Shown: positions 1 to 12,327, numbered from the stretch's first letter. The stretch is DNA of 64,000 nucleotides from Chytridium lagenaria (GCA_025449115.1 JAHLKC010000168.1:1-64000); one strand, 5' to 3'. The notes: generated by a model from the letters alone, not told the origin. Numbers and translations: made by a program.

Positions 1-1
1 G

Positions 2-709
2 GAACGATGATGACGGGGAGCAATGGGCCAGTGCAAAGCTGTTAAAGTTGATGCAAGTTTCTGGAGCATGTGACTGTGTCGTGATTGTGACGAGATGGTA
101 TGGAGGCGAGCTTCTTGGGCCTATCAGGTATGTTTATAGCTACAATGGCGTTTCATTTTTTTAACACCGTACCCATTCACCACAAGGTTTCAACATATTG
201 AAGCTGTAGCTTTGTCCGCTCTTCATGCTGGAGGCTTTATCAATGCTCCTCCAGGCTTGAAAACCCCCTCGAATGCTCCTCCAAACCCTCTATTTTCAAA
301 CGACCCCCCTACAATACAACCTGCACCTGAACCTTCTCAATCCGCCCCACCCACCGCTGCTGAAGTCCAGTCCCAAGCGCAGCGTGATAAGCTCATTCGC
401 CTTTGTCGCGCACGCGATGGCACAATCGACTCTTTAAACCACAACATCCAAAAACTTCACTTGAGACTCTTTGAAAACCAGCGCACAATACGCACGCTTA
501 AGGGAACGCGTACTGACGATATGTCGCATTTGAATGCTCCAGAGGCGCCATCGCCGATCAAGGGCCCGCCACCAGCTTCAGAGTATGCTGCTATGACTGA
601 TGTGGAAGTGGAAGCAAAGTTGAAGGAGCGAGATGCTCGGATTGTGGCTTTAAAAGGAGAAACTGACAGAGTGGAAGGAGAAGGTGGCGGAACAGGAGAA
701 AAGGATTGA
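2..709 (+). CDS. IMPACT/YIH1 family protein, 3' part
   Basis: The gene enters from the left edge. Exon 2-127 ends at a GTATGT donor. Exon 187-709 follows an AAG acceptor and completes an Arg codon. The first exon carries the UPF0029/IMPACT signature: NDDDGE, then CVVIVTRWYGGELLGP, continuing as R-F-Q-H-I-E-A-V-A in the second exon. In eukaryotes this family (yeast Yih1, mammalian IMPACT) binds Gcn1 and restrains the Gcn2 eIF2-alpha kinase in the cytosol. After about 30 residues of domain the protein runs into a Pro-rich linker and a charged helical tail (about residues 55-165 of the last exon) likely to form a coiled coil. The tail is not part of the core fold, so its role is unknown. The RWD half, if present, lies outside the window. 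Confidence 0.85.
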
Positions 710-970
710 GGAACTTTCATTTGTTTTAGCAAAAATGGGGGAGTAATGATGAGAGTACATTGGTTGAGATAATATCGTCGTTGTCAATTAAGTGATCGAT
801 AATAGTATATTTATTAGATTGTTATGTGCTAAATGTTTCTCCAAATGGAGAACCCGTCAAAGCAGCAAAAAGGATAAAGCAAATGTGCAGAGCCATGCTT
901 GAATTTAGTCGGTTGGTTATGGTAGAGTATCTCCGCTGAAGATCCAATTTACCGTTGGAATGTTCGAACT

Positions 971-2135
971 CTATAACTTCGCGACCTTTTCAAAAAGTAA
1001 CCCCACCCCATATGTACCCGCCATCGCAATCCAACCCCCCAACAGCACCCTAATGGCTCCCTTCCACCACCTTGCTCCCCCGATTAACGACCCCGCCGCC
1101 CCAAACACCACTAATCCAACGGACGAAGCCGCCACGATCCCAAATATTCTCCAAAAGCTACTGGTAGCAAACGCTCCAGGAAGCAACGGCACGAGTGCCC
1201 CAAAATGAACGCAAGCGCTGAAAGAACGGAGGCCAAAATCGGATTGGATAACGCACTCACATCGATTGCAAGTTCATCTCGAAGATGAATTGCGACAATC
1301 TTTGTGAGGTCGCCGTTGGCATTGGTGTGGAGCTCGTCGACAACTTTGAAAGCAAGGTTTTCCGTGAGCCCGCGCTCCATATAAATATCTTTAGATCAGA
1401 TAAATTAGCGTCGAAACTTTTTTTAACTAACTTACGCGCCAATTCATCCCTCTCTTGCTTTACATACTCAGGCCCCTTTAAGAATTCATCGCGTTCTCGT
1501 TTAACATCAGCAACCTCACTATCCTTTTGCGACGCTACCTAGAAAAAATATCTAAGTTCTCAAATTAAACGTCAGAGCATCCCACCGATACGTATTCTCC
1601 GCATGCCATGGACAATGCTCCCGCCACTGTTCCGGCTATACCGGAAAGAATCATAATTTTACGACTATCACCTCCTGCCCCGGCGAACCCAAGCATAAGT
1701 GAAGAAGTTGAAACGAGGCCATCATTCGCGCCAAGAACAGCAGCCCTACGCCAAAGAGATAAAATCCATTAGAGTTCGGTGCAATGGTCTTCTAGGGAAA
1801 GAAAAAATGATGTACCTTAAACTTGGTGCTCGCTGACTGAAATGCCTATGACCCAATACAGGCTTCTTCCCGTTTTTCGTCTCGGATTCTACACTTACTG
1901 TTGCTGCATCGGCGTAGTTTTTGGATGACATGCTCGTTATAGGAATGGCAGTGGAGATGTCATCTGGGTTAGGGAGCGTGGTGAAGGAAGAGTTTGGTGC
2001 AATGGTTGCCTCAGTTGTTGCAGGGAGAGGAGATGAGGTTGCTGGACTTGAGGCCACCCGCTGTAATGTCTGAGTGGCTGGTTGATCTGAAGGATGTTGA
2101 ACGTTGCTCTGCTGGAGAAGGATGGAGGATGTCAT
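971..2135 (-). CDS. VIT1/CCC1-family vacuolar iron transporter, copy A (frame-broken)
   Basis: Exons on the minus strand: 2135-1816, 1745-1586, 1538-1436 and 1388-971. Exon 2 encodes the first membrane pair with AAVLGANDGLVSTSS and [17 protein letters not shown]. Exon 3 is a Glu-rich cytosolic segment (KRERDEF, KQERDEL) at the place of the metal-binding helices of VIT1. Exon 4 holds the last three membrane segments. The family exports cytosolic Fe2+ (or Mn2+) into the vacuole in exchange for protons. A run of four C at 1198-1201 leaves the frame one base short, between SALAFILG and [10 protein letters not shown]. The exon lengths sum to 1001, one short of a multiple of three. This copy is therefore either a young pseudogene or carries a base-calling error. 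The N-terminus is a Ser/Thr-rich tail unlike that of its neighbours. Confidence 0.85.
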
Positions 2136-2364
2136 GTCGGATGACTCAGATTTGTCACCCTCTGTCTCTATTGCTGTGCAGATATAAATATAACCAAAGG
2201 TTTTAAATATATTTACATCATAACAAAAAGAATAAGCACAAGGAGGTTGAGGCTGCTCACCACCTCACACTTGTTACATCGTATGCGCGGAAGCAGCAAA
2301 ACATATTTGCCGCTGTGCCAGAAGGTCGAGCACATGCGTCACAATTATATACCCGAGTCGCGTT

Positions 2365-3498
2365 TCATCGCAGACCCGGGTTTGCCTGCACATTCCCAAC
2401 CTTCTCAAAGACTAATCCAACTCCATAAGTCCCAATCATCGCAATCCATCCGCCAACGAGCACTCTCACTGCTCCTCTCAGCCAGCTAGCCCCCCCAATA
2501 ACCGACCCCGTCGCTCCAAAGACCACTAAACCAATCGAGGATGCCAACACAATCCCAAAAACCCTCCACCAAGGATCTGTAATGAATGATCCAGGCAGCA
2601 ACGGCACCAAAGCTCCCGTCACAAACATTGTCGCAGACAACACGGATGCCGAGATAGGGTTAGATAGGGCATTTACATCAATCGCAAGTTCGTCGCGAAG
2701 ATGAACCGCAACGATTTTCGTAAGATCTCCGTTGGCACTGTCATGAAGCGCCTCTACGACTTGATGAGCAAGGGGTTCTGGAAGTCCACGTTCCATATAT
2801 ATACCTGTGCACGTTGAGCGTCAAATTATGTTACCACAAAAGTGTCAACTCACGTGCCAACTCCATCCTCTCCTCTCTGACGTACTCAGGTCCCTTTAAA
2901 AACTCCTCTCGTTCTCTTTCCACATCTGCCATTTCACTGTCCTTTTGCGACGCAACCTTTGAAAGACAACACGTTTAGTCATAAAACGTCACCTCCGATA
3001 ATCTAACTCACTGATACGTATTCCCCACAAGCCATCGACAATGCTCCAGCAACCGTCCCAGCTACACCCGAGAGAATCATGGCTTTCCAGTTATCTCCTC
3101 CAGCACCCGCAACTCCCAACATCAGCGACGAGATTGACACAAGCCCATCATTTACACCCAACACAGCAGCTCTACAAGCAAGAAAAAACAAAGGGTAAGT
3201 CTAGTACGATGAAAGACCCGGAGATATACCTCAAGTTTGGCGCTCGATGACTAAAATGGGTATGCCCAAACACTGGGATATGTTCTTTCGGTATATCTGC
3301 CAAGAGACCTGCCGTTTCTTCATCACTGCAGGATGATTGATCGCTTTCAATTCCAACGTGCGTGGATGGGGATATGTCATCCGGGTTTACGGATAGAGAT
3401 GGGGTTGAGGTGTCAGAGACCTTCCATTGTGGCTGGTCAGAAGGATCTTGAGTATTCCCTCGTTGAGCGGCGGACGGTTGAGTTGATGATGAAGGCAT
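2365..3498 (-). CDS. VIT1/CCC1-family vacuolar iron transporter, copy B
   Basis: Intact copy. Exons 3498-3230, 3171-3012, 2956-2854 and 2804-2365 give 323 aa. Exons 2 and 3 are 160 and 103 nt, exactly as in copies A and C. An acidic, Ser-rich N-terminal tail (about 90 residues) precedes [19 protein letters not shown] and [12 protein letters not shown]. The Glu-rich loop of exon 3 follows. The C-terminal half starts [14 protein letters not shown] and contains three hydrophobic segments, ending [13 protein letters not shown]. Expected activity is vacuolar import of Fe2+ or Mn2+. Spacing to copy A is 229 bp and to copy C 293 bp, on the same strand, so each copy probably has its own short promoter. 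Phases are 2, 0 and 1 at the three introns, identical in all three copies. Confidence 0.88.
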
Positions 3499-3791
3499 GC
3501 GTCAATCTTTCCAAAAAAATTATGTGGCCTTTCAGAACGGACGATATGGACATGGACAGCGCTAAGATCAGGGATTATATAAAAAAGATATAACCTCTTC
3601 CGAAAACGCGTATCTTGACAAAAATAAAAGGTTTTCAGAAACTAAAAAACAAGCTCTGTATGAGATACCCCACCGAGAAAAAAAAAGAAAACACATGTAA
3701 ATTCGGGTCTTCCCCTGCACTGAATGTACACGTACAGCCGTTGTCGAAAGAAACAAAAAACAGACGCGCAAACTGAAACGACGATACTCGT

Positions 3792-4997
3792 TCACACGGC
3801 CCCAAGTTTATCAAAGAGCAACCCCACCCCATACGTCCCCGCCATCGCCACCCACCCTCCCACCAAAACCCTCAGCGCCCCTCTCCACCAACAAGCCCCA
3901 CCAATAACCGCCCCAGCAGCTCCAAACAAAACCAACCCAACAGACGAAGCCACAATGATCCCCACGACGCTCCACAAAGCATCTGTTAGAATCAAACCAG
4001 GCAAAAACGGCCACAACGCCCCAACGCAGAACGACACGGCCGATAACACAGAGGCGAGAATCGGATTCGAAAACTCGTTCACGTCAATCGCGAGCTCGTC
4101 GCGGACGTGGATGGCTACTATTTTGGAGAGATCACCGTCGGCGTTGGTGTGGAGTGCGTCGACAACTTGATTCGCGAGAGGTTCGTCAAGTCCTCGATCC
4201 ATGTAGACACCTACAAAAAAATAATAAAAAAAAAAAAAAGTCAAACGTCGTCAACACCTTGTTACTTTATAAAAACCCCCCCAAACTCACGCGCCAACTC
4301 ATTCCTCTCCCCCTCCACATGTTCAGGCCCTTTCAAAAACTCCTCTCTCTCTCTCTTAACATCCGCAATCTCGCTATCCTTCTGCGACGCCACCTTTTCC
4401 GAAAAACAATAAATAATAGCGTCAAAACCCTCTCCATTTCAACTCTTTGTCAATTACCGATACGTATTCCCCACATGCCATCGATAGCGCTCCTGCAACA
4501 GTTCCAGCCACACCCGATAAAATCATGGCGCGACGGTTCCCCCCACCCGCACCCGCGAACCCAAGCATCAAAGACGATATCGACACAAGTCCATCATTCG
4601 CACCAAGAACAGCCGCCCTAAAACAAACCACATTCCATCAGCCTTTTATTTTTTAAAAAAAAAACCCCCACCTTAACCCTGGGGCTCTCTGGCTATACCG
4701 TTCAGGTCCATCCGGTTTCTCTTTCCCTCGATCCCCACGCTTTGACGGCTCTGGTTTGACAACACGGTAATTCGGAACAGATGTGGGGACATCTTCATGA
4801 GACGGCGTGATATCGTCGGGGTTACTGACGAGTGTGGCTGATGATGACGTGCGTGGTCGAAATGCTGGGACGGGTGTTGTCGACACGGGTGATGTTGTTG
4901 GACGGGCTGCGACAATGTGATGAAGGATTCGGGTGGAGGGTTGACGGTCGCGTTCGGGGAGAAGACGGGTGGTCTCGGAGTGGGATGACGATGACAT
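3792..4997 (-). CDS. VIT1/CCC1-family vacuolar iron transporter, copy C
   Basis: Intact copy of 335 aa. Exons 4997-4672, 4617-4458, 4393-4291 and 4210-3792. It starts MSSSSHSETTRLLPERDR. The TRLLPE motif resembles an acidic dileucine sorting signal used for vacuolar or lysosomal delivery (inference). Conserved stretches are [32 protein letters not shown], the Glu-rich exon 3 and IYMERG-like VYMDRGLDEPLANQ, then three membrane segments ending GLLFDKLGAV. Its loop and membrane cores are very close to copies A and B while the first 100 residues are unalignable, so the copies probably differ in targeting or regulation rather than transport. It is the first copy in transcription order. Confidence 0.88.
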
Positions 4998-6649
4998 GGT
5001 CTGCGTTTTTTTTTTTGGTGGGGATGACTGTTTTTTTGTTTTATTTTATGGAGTGTTTGAGGGGTGGTTTACTTACCCTTCACCCTTAGCCTCCCGGTTG
5101 ATTGAGGTGCCTTCTCCACCACTCGTCAGAAAATGTAAAAAAACAAAAAAAAGATTTTAGGACTTGCTTTCGGACACATCGGCTTTTGGACGTATCAGCA
5201 ATGGGAAAAAAAAAACCTATAATAGCCAATTTTCTGTAGCCATCACAACTTTCTTCCACACAGTACCGAAAGTCTCCAACACCCCCAATCTCCAAATCAC
5301 GCTCTTGGGTTCACATGTACTTGCCACGTCTTGCTCCATCACTCTTTCACAACAAATAAACAAAAGCACTTGCCATAAAAAGAGAAAAAAGACTTTTACA
5401 TTCATAAAAAAACTTCCTTCAACCATACCTCCAAATCCACAACAAAAAAACATCCAGGCATAAAAAAAAAACTCTAATATCATAAGAGGTCTTTGCCACA
5501 AAGACGGTGTAGCCCCAAACCAAAAAAAAAAGAGAAAAAGAAGAATGAACGACAACAAAAAGGAGAAACAAAGTCTAGTTTTTCTAAATAAAGCAATAAG
5601 AGGTACACATTAACCAACCCTTCACAAAACGTTTCTATAAAAGCATAAGGGGGGGGGAATGTCAACCACTATGAGATCTTTCAAACTTTCCACAAAACAA
5701 ACCCCCTCAACAAAGAAGAACGGGGGTTGTCCATAACTGTGGAAAGCTTCGCAACAAAAAAAAAAACAAAAGAAGAAAAGAAGCGGCACGTCTCAAACCT
5801 TCAACCTCGAGATCGCAAGCTACGCCAGAAGCCCATCGTCGTCGTCGTCAAACAAACAAATTATACACGCAAAAAACAAAAAAAAAAAAACATGGGGAAA
5901 ATCAACTGCATCATCGAAAAGCCTAGGGGGGTAATGTAAAAAAAGGAAAAAAGAATGGTGGGGGTAGGGGGTCGAAAAGAACTTGAAAAGTCGATTAAAA
6001 GGAGAGGAGTGGGTGGGAAGCAGGGTTCGGGAAACAGTCCAAGGATCTCGGTTAAATATACCAGAGTATCCACAAAAGACCATCTCCAAAACATAAACCC
6101 CAATCATCCACAAAACCCCCGCATCCAAATAGACGACATCCAAGAACCGAACCCTAAAAAAAAACAAAACCCCATATACACATAAAAAAAGGAGTCTTCA
6201 ACCGAAAAAAAAAGGGATGACCGGCAATAAGAAAAAGAGAAATCACTCCCAAAACAAAACCTCATCGATGCAGGAAAAATAAATTACCGAAACGCGTAAA
6301 ACAAAGAACATGGTAAAATGCGGAAACAGCTGTGACGACCGCGTGAAAAGAAAGTAATCATCCAAAATCACTTCATCGGGGTAACCAAGAAGGGGATGCT
6401 TTCTCCACACGCGCTCCTCGCACACCACACAGAACCAAAAACAAAAAAATAAACGGCAAGACGACGACGACGACGCAAACTCCCCAAGAAGCTCGCATAT
6501 CCCAACCAGCCAAAGTATATAGACGTGCCAAAACAAAAGAGAAAAAAAATATGAGGCCCTACCACAACAAGATCCTTCAATGTTTTCCAAGATTTTTTTT
6601 CATGCCCAGATAAAGAAGGAAAAGAGAAAAGAAACAAAAAAAGGATAAT
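4998..6649. other. A-rich intergenic stretch
   Basis: No open frame here has gene-like composition. The plus strand is dominated by A-runs and AAAAC/AAAAG words. The right part is probably 3' untranslated sequence of the regulator ending at 6650, and the left part the promoter of transporter copy C. A G9 run lies near 5650. Confidence 0.5.
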
Positions 6650-8909
6650 CTACCACTGTCCATTAAACCCCTGTCCCACCTGCTGTCCCATCTGCGTCTG
6701 ATACGCAAACGGCGCAGCAGATCTCACAGGACTCTTTCGTCCCGTCGTCTTTGTCCTCCCCCTTTTCGCCTGACTCGTAAAAGCCATCACCTCCTCCTCC
6801 TCCATCCCCTTTCCAGCCCTCGGTTTATCATAGACATGACACTTATGCGCATGTCTAAACCACATCACCGTCATCCCCTTAGCTTCCACCACCGTCCTCA
6901 CATCCTGCGCCGCGCTCGTCGGAAGGTGATGGTGGTGTCGCTGAACATGCGGGTGATGCATAGTCGCGTCCCCGGAATGCGCCCAATCGATCGCCGCTTG
7001 CGTTGGAAGGAGAACAGACCCTGTGACGGGGTGTCGGGGGCTAGGATCTTGATGGTGCCCGGTGTGGCGTCGAGACGTTCAAGGGAGGCGGGGAAGGGGT
7101 CGAGGGGCAGGTCGTCGGTGATGGAGGACACGAGGGAGGTCATGGGAATGGTGCAGCGGCGTTTAGAGTTCATGAGGGCGTGCCAGGATTTGCATTCGTG
7201 GCAAAGGCCTTCGACCATGACCGTGATGATAGGGTGGGTGGGGTAGTGGCATCGACGGGTTTGGCGTCGGGAGAGGTGGAAACGTAGATGAAGACAACAC
7301 GGAGATCAAGAGGGGCGGTGAAGGGAAGACCCGAAACGGAGGAGATACCATGAAGGAATTGCTTATGGTACCTATGATTTAACAGAAACGGCGTTAGCCC
7401 AAACAACTTTCATTTTAACAAAAAAGAAACAAAAAGCCTAGTGTGTGTCCACAAGAGCATAATCTCTAACAAATACAAAGTTTGAAAGTGAATAGAAATA
7501 AACTCACCAAAACGCGGAATTCTTCAACTGCAACCATCGTCCAGGAGCCGGACAAAGCTCACAAAGCCCCTCTTTCAAATGCCCTCCATGTCTCACCCAC
7601 CCAGGAGTATACAAATCCCCCTCAAACCTTAACCTCTGCGCCCTCGGTCGATCTTCCGCGCTCCCATTCGGGGACTGCGCCGCCTCCAAAACCGCACTCT
7701 CCACCATGGCAGCCGTTGGCGCTAGAACCGTTTTCGGTGGCGACATAGGGGTAGCAATAGGACGGGGCGTCGGGGCGGGGACGGGGAGGGACGCAGGGGA
7801 GGTGATGGACTTTTTGCGTTTAAGACGACGTTGTGGAGATGAGACGACCACGACGGGTTGTTGGAGTTGGGGTTGTTGGTGGATGGGGGTGGTGGAGATT
7901 TGGGGTGGAGATGGTGGGCATGGGTTTGGGAAAGTTGGGTTTCCACCCATGACGGCGGGGTTGAATGGGGCAACGGCGGCTGTGAACGGGTGGTAGCTGG
8001 GGAAGACATGGCTTGCTGCTGATGTTGAGGCATCATGGGGACTGTCGACGGGGAAGGATGCACAATGGTGTCCATGGACGGAGCTGGTGACGCCAAGCTG
8101 TTTTGCGATGCAATGGAGGCCATGAGCGCCATCATCTCCTCATCAGAGGCAGGGTTCCATGCTTCGAATCCAGCAATACTGGGAGGGGCGTATCCCGGTG
8201 TCATTATTGTCGAGAAATCCATGTTCCCGCCGAACAATCCCGCATCATGCGGCATGGGCGGGGCGACACCCATCGCAAACAAGTCGTCAAGACCTATCAT
8301 GGTTGTTGAGGCTTGCGCGATGGGCGAGGCGGAGGCGGAGGCTGTGCCGGAGGATGCGGAATCGAGGGTGAGGAAATTGGAAGATACGGATCGAGTGCGA
8401 CTGCGTTTGATGGGACGGACTAAGTCGTTGTCGAGAATGGGGTTGGCGTCGATCGTGGCGAGCATGTCGAACGCGGGATTCCAGGGGAGCGAACCGTTCA
8501 TAGCGGCAGCGGCGGCCACCGACGCGTCCATGTAATCGGGTACAGGGGAGGCGAACATGTGTTGTTGAGTCATCCCTTCGTTGAACAAAGGTGGGAAGGG
8601 GTATCCTGATGACGACGCCCTTGAGATGACAGGGGACGCGGAGGATGACGCAGCCTCAGGCGACATGGGGCTTGCGGGACCGGCAACGGGGGGAGCGTGG
8701 TAGAGCATGTGAGAAGGGTGGGTTGACGCGGGAGTCGGAGTAAAATGACCCCTCGGCGATGGGAGAGGTGGCGAGGGGAACGCCTGACGAGACATCACAG
8801 GGTTGGCGCCAGAGGCCTTATTGGCGACAGTGGCGGAACCATACCCCATAAATGGCTTTTGCTCAGCGGAGGAAGGGAAAACGGCAATGGGTTGATACAT
8901 TGGGTCCAT
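6650..8909 (-). CDS. Rua1-C-domain (PF14616-like) zinc-binding regulator
   Basis: Exons 8909-7508 and 7371-6650; the GTGAGT..TAG intron splits a Trp codon. The N-terminal 300 residues are Ser/Pro/Met-rich and low in structure, starting MDPMYQPIAVFPSS. A basic RRLKRKK block could be a nuclear signal. The C-terminal part matches the fungal Rua1 C-terminal domain: LCELCPAPGRWLQLKNSAFW, then YHKQFLHGISS, giving a CxxC..H..H set, and later VEGLCHECKSW..WFRHAHKCH, a second one. In Ustilago, Rua1 activates ustilagic acid genes; here only a role as transcriptional regulator can be inferred. The frame has to change near 7800-7950, 7235 and 6910 to keep the domain, each consistent with one missing or extra base. 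About 100 residues separate the second CxxC from its HxxxCH partner, longer than I expect for the family. Confidence 0.72.
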
Positions 8910-11804
8910 TGCGACGAAAAAAACCTGAATAAAGAGAATGAGGTTTTTGAGTTTGCTTAAAAAGAATAGATTCCTTGACGACTGGCTTGATGCTGCTCAC
9001 GTAGGGAGAGATGGCCAGGAGGAATGGTAAACGAAAACCGAAACCTTTGCAGACCGAGAGCGAGAGGGGGAGAAAAAGAAGTTTTTTTGTCCGCTTGTTT
9101 TTTTGCCTCGCGAAACCCTCGGGGAAGGGTTATTGGTAGTGTTTTTGGGCGGTTGGGTTTAACGTAAAAACCGCAGGTGTGTCTTTCAACCGAAGAGAAT
9201 TCGGCGTTCGAAAATAGAGCAGAGTTTGTTTTCTAGGGGTTATGTTTTCCCTCTTTGGAACGCTGAATGAGAAGAGAACCGAGACCGAATCTTGCGATAA
9301 ACCGTTGTGTTGATGCAGATTCGATGACTTCGAGAATTCTTCCAGGCCAGAGAGCGAAATGGCTAGGATTCGCTTGGTTTTTGGTACTGTAACTTCTAAA
9401 AATTGGTTGGAACAGGAACGAGTTTAGGACATTTGCTTCAGGTTCGCAAATTCCATGGCGCAGAGTCTGTTAAAGGGTTTGAGTGCAAGTAGGGAAAGAA
9501 GGAATTATAATTAGTATGTGCATCAAGTTAGATCATTGAGGCAAACGGTGTTGAAGGTGGTGTCAAAAACAGTACACAAAAGGTAACAATTTATGTGAAA
9601 TGCAGCATAGTCAGGACAGGACTGAGTTCTGAAAAAAGAAAACAACCAAAAACAAAAACGCAAAACGAGAACATGTACTTACGGCCTAGCACAACAACGC
9701 TGCACGAGCATTGTGACGAGGGCATCCCTTCAAATAAGTTATGAAATAAGGCGGAAGAAGATGTATTGCGTTTGTAGTTCGCAATAACACACAGATCAGC
9801 CCGTTTCGTTGTTCTTGCAAAAAAAAAAAAGGAGGCAAGACCGTTGAGACTTCAACGCCCGAGACTTGCTCTTTTTATATCTTTTTTTGCAAAGATGAGG
9901 GGATGATGTGGAAAGGAATCCGCCCTTTCTAATTAGATAAGTTTGAAAGGAGACTTTTAACGGTAAGAGTGTGGAAGACTCCTTGATGAGCGATGGATGG
10001 TTTGAGAGGGGTGAGCGGGACTTATAGAAGACGAATAGTTGAAGGTGGTTGGTGGGACAAGCTAGCGATTCCAGATGAGGTGTTGATAGATTTCCGAATT
10101 ATAAATTGGGAGAATTGGGAATGAGGTACTCGCAGGAGACGACTGTCTGTCTTGTTGATGGGGAGGTAGTAAAGTGGTGGGTGAGTGTGATGAGGTGTTA
10201 CTTTTTTGTTGAAGGGTGGGGAGGAAAGAAGAAAAAAAAAAATAATCATATAGTATGTAGATGGAGAAAACAAGGAAGAAGCGTGGGAGTAAAAAGCAAA
10301 AGAGATAAATATTAGATTTATTTCTTAATTACATATTAATTAATAATGAATAATAAGAGATGTTGTTGGGGCAAAAGAGGGACAAGTATGTAACACACAG
10401 AGTACACCAAGTGTAACAGTGACAATTTCTCTCGTGACCACAAGCACTGTTATTAGATTATTAATTATTTATTTGTTTGTTTTTGTTGTGATATTATTAT
10501 TTTCTTTTAATGTATTATAATTAATAAAAAAAGTCAAGCCCTTGCTTGATTTGATCTCTGTGCTCTGTATTAATTATAAATAAATACTATACATATTATG
10601 AATAAGGCAAAAAAGCGGAAGCAAATTCTTTATTCATTTAAATATAAGAATTATTAGATAATCGCCCCTTTTATTATAATAATTTTTTATTATTAATTAT
10701 ATATTAATTATTTATTTCACAAGTCTCTCTCCTCCTTCCTTCCTTCCTTCCTCTCTTTTGACTCTGCCCCATTCATAAATATAAATAATTATTAAAAGAA
10801 AAGAAAAGAAAACGTGAGGTCACCTGAAGGCACTCTTATGCCTTTTATTGGACAAACCCTTTAGAAAGAAAGGATCACACGCCCTCACTGGCACTGCGCG
10901 TAATCGTATTGATGGCAGATGGATAGGGTAAGCCTTCATCACCCATCACTCATATTAATAACCCATCCGTCGTCCACTCTTGCATATAATCGTATCGCCC
11001 AAAGTAGAATCAGGGAGGGTAGCGCAACCAGCAGTTGTTGGAAATGAAAATGTATAGACGGCATTATTATATATAAAAGCACGCGTAAGGCAAGCCCTCC
11101 CATTTCACTGTCTCGCAGAATCCAGCAAACAGTCGCGTCAAGCTCTTTCATCACTTGCCTTTGCAAGCCCCTTCTTGTTTATATTTCCACTCCGCTTTCC
11201 GCATGATAAAACGCTTTAATCACATTGGTATCATTGTCGGCACGGTTAACGTCCGTAATGCAATGTAGCTGGGCATGGTTGCATGGATGTTTCTGCCGAT
11301 ATATATTTTTGCTTATCCTTGTTTTCTCTCTAAGTTGGTGCCTACCTCCCATTGTCAGTTCGCACTATCATGATACATCAAGATCGAGCTAAATCAAAGT
11401 TGAGGATTTGCGGATCTCTGGGCAAATGGCCCAATTGTTGGTAGTTTCCGCGAATGCGATGGTTTATTATTGCCGCGCGCAAGGTTAAAACTGTATCCTT
11501 CGAGTCTCGCAGAATTCAGCTCATTCCTCGAGTTGCGTCAAGCTCCGACACATTGCAAACGTAAAGCCCCTTCATACTTAACTGCATCTCGGCACACAAA
11601 TATTGTCACCACTTTATATTACAACAACGACTCCCATCATTTAAGAAGGTAGCCCTAAAAAGCCCCTTCAAGCCTAGTTGATTTACATACAAAAGAAACA
11701 CACCCCTTTTCTCAGCAAAGAATGACAACGTAAAAAAAAGGGCGCATCGATGGAACGTTACCAACCCCTAGAATGTGAAACCAAAAAAGCCCTTCAAAAT
11801 AAAG

Positions 11805-11837
<33 letters not shown>

Positions 11838-11877
11838 CCAAAAATGGTTAATGAGAAAGACCAAAAGAAATAGTCCT
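8910..11877. other. Long AT-rich intergenic region
   Basis: About 3 kb without a convincing gene. 8910-9700 is the promoter side of the Rua1-C gene. 10300-10860 is very AT-rich with TTAATTA/ATTATTA words, a TTCC microsatellite near 10737 and GAAAA repeats near 10800. A TATATATAAAAG string at about 11070 looks like a TATA box but no start codon with a sensible frame follows. Short open frames at 10939-11166 and 11470-11652 have no recognisable content. Confidence 0.5.
11805..11833. repeat. A29 homopolymer
   Basis: Uninterrupted run of 29 A on the plus strand, 45 bp beyond the stop codon of the VOC-domain gene, so on the transcribed strand it is a T-run in the 3' flank. Confidence 0.95.
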
Positions 11878-12327
11878 TCAAAAATCTTGATGCACAACTT
11901 CAATCTTCCATCCATCCAAATCCCTCACGAACCCCGCATAGTAATTCTTCCCAAACCTCGGTCTCTCCCCAACAGCCCCTTCACACCTTCCCCCACATCT
12001 CATCGCCTCCCAATAAAACGCATCCACAGCCTCCCTCGATCCAGCATTAAACGCAACATGAAACCCCTTCTCAGGTGCCTTATCTTCCACACCCGCAGGT
12101 TTCAGCATGAACTTTTCGCCACCACCGGGAACACCGTATCCTATGCAGTGATGAGGGGATGTGCAGACTCGGGTTAGACCAACGTGGGGGAGGATGGCGT
12201 CGTAGAAGGCGGCGGAGGCGTGGAGGTCTTTGACGCTGATCGAGAGGTGGCCGAGGATACCGTGTGGGGAGGGGGCGTGGGTTACGGCGGGTGGTGGAGG
12301 GAACGGGTTTGTAGATGGAATCGTCAT
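11878..12327 (-). CDS. VOC superfamily protein (glyoxalase/bleomycin-resistance fold)
   Basis: Single-exon gene, 149 aa, start MTIPSTNPFPPPP. After a Pro-rich leader the sequence shows one VOC module. HLSISVKDLHASAAFYDAIL is the first beta-alpha unit with a metal-ligand-type His. GFHVAFNAGSREAVDAFYWEA is the central unit. YYAGFVRDLDGWKIEVVHQD is the last strand with the typical D-x-D-G-x-K/N-I-E-V ending and its Glu ligand. Members are metal-dependent lyases, isomerases or dioxygenases, often of unknown substrate. The length fits the one-module fungal glyoxalase-like group rather than canonical glyoxalase I. The frame is intact. No operon-like partner is visible, and the neighbour at 12969-15148 is on the same strand 640 bp upstream. 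Confidence 0.85.
   Translation of the reverse strand: MTIPSTNPFPPPPAVTHAPSPHGILGHLSISVKDLHASAAFYDAILPHVGLTRVCTSPHHCIGYGVPGGGEKFMLKPAGVEDKAPEKGFHVAFNAGSREAVDAFYWEAMRCGGRCEGAVGERPRFGKNYYAGFVRDLDGWKIEVVHQDF

Noticed and set aside
5217..6167. Minus-strand hydrophobic open frames
   Set aside because: They are translations of A-rich runs (Phe/Leu from TTT/CTT) with no domain or splice support.
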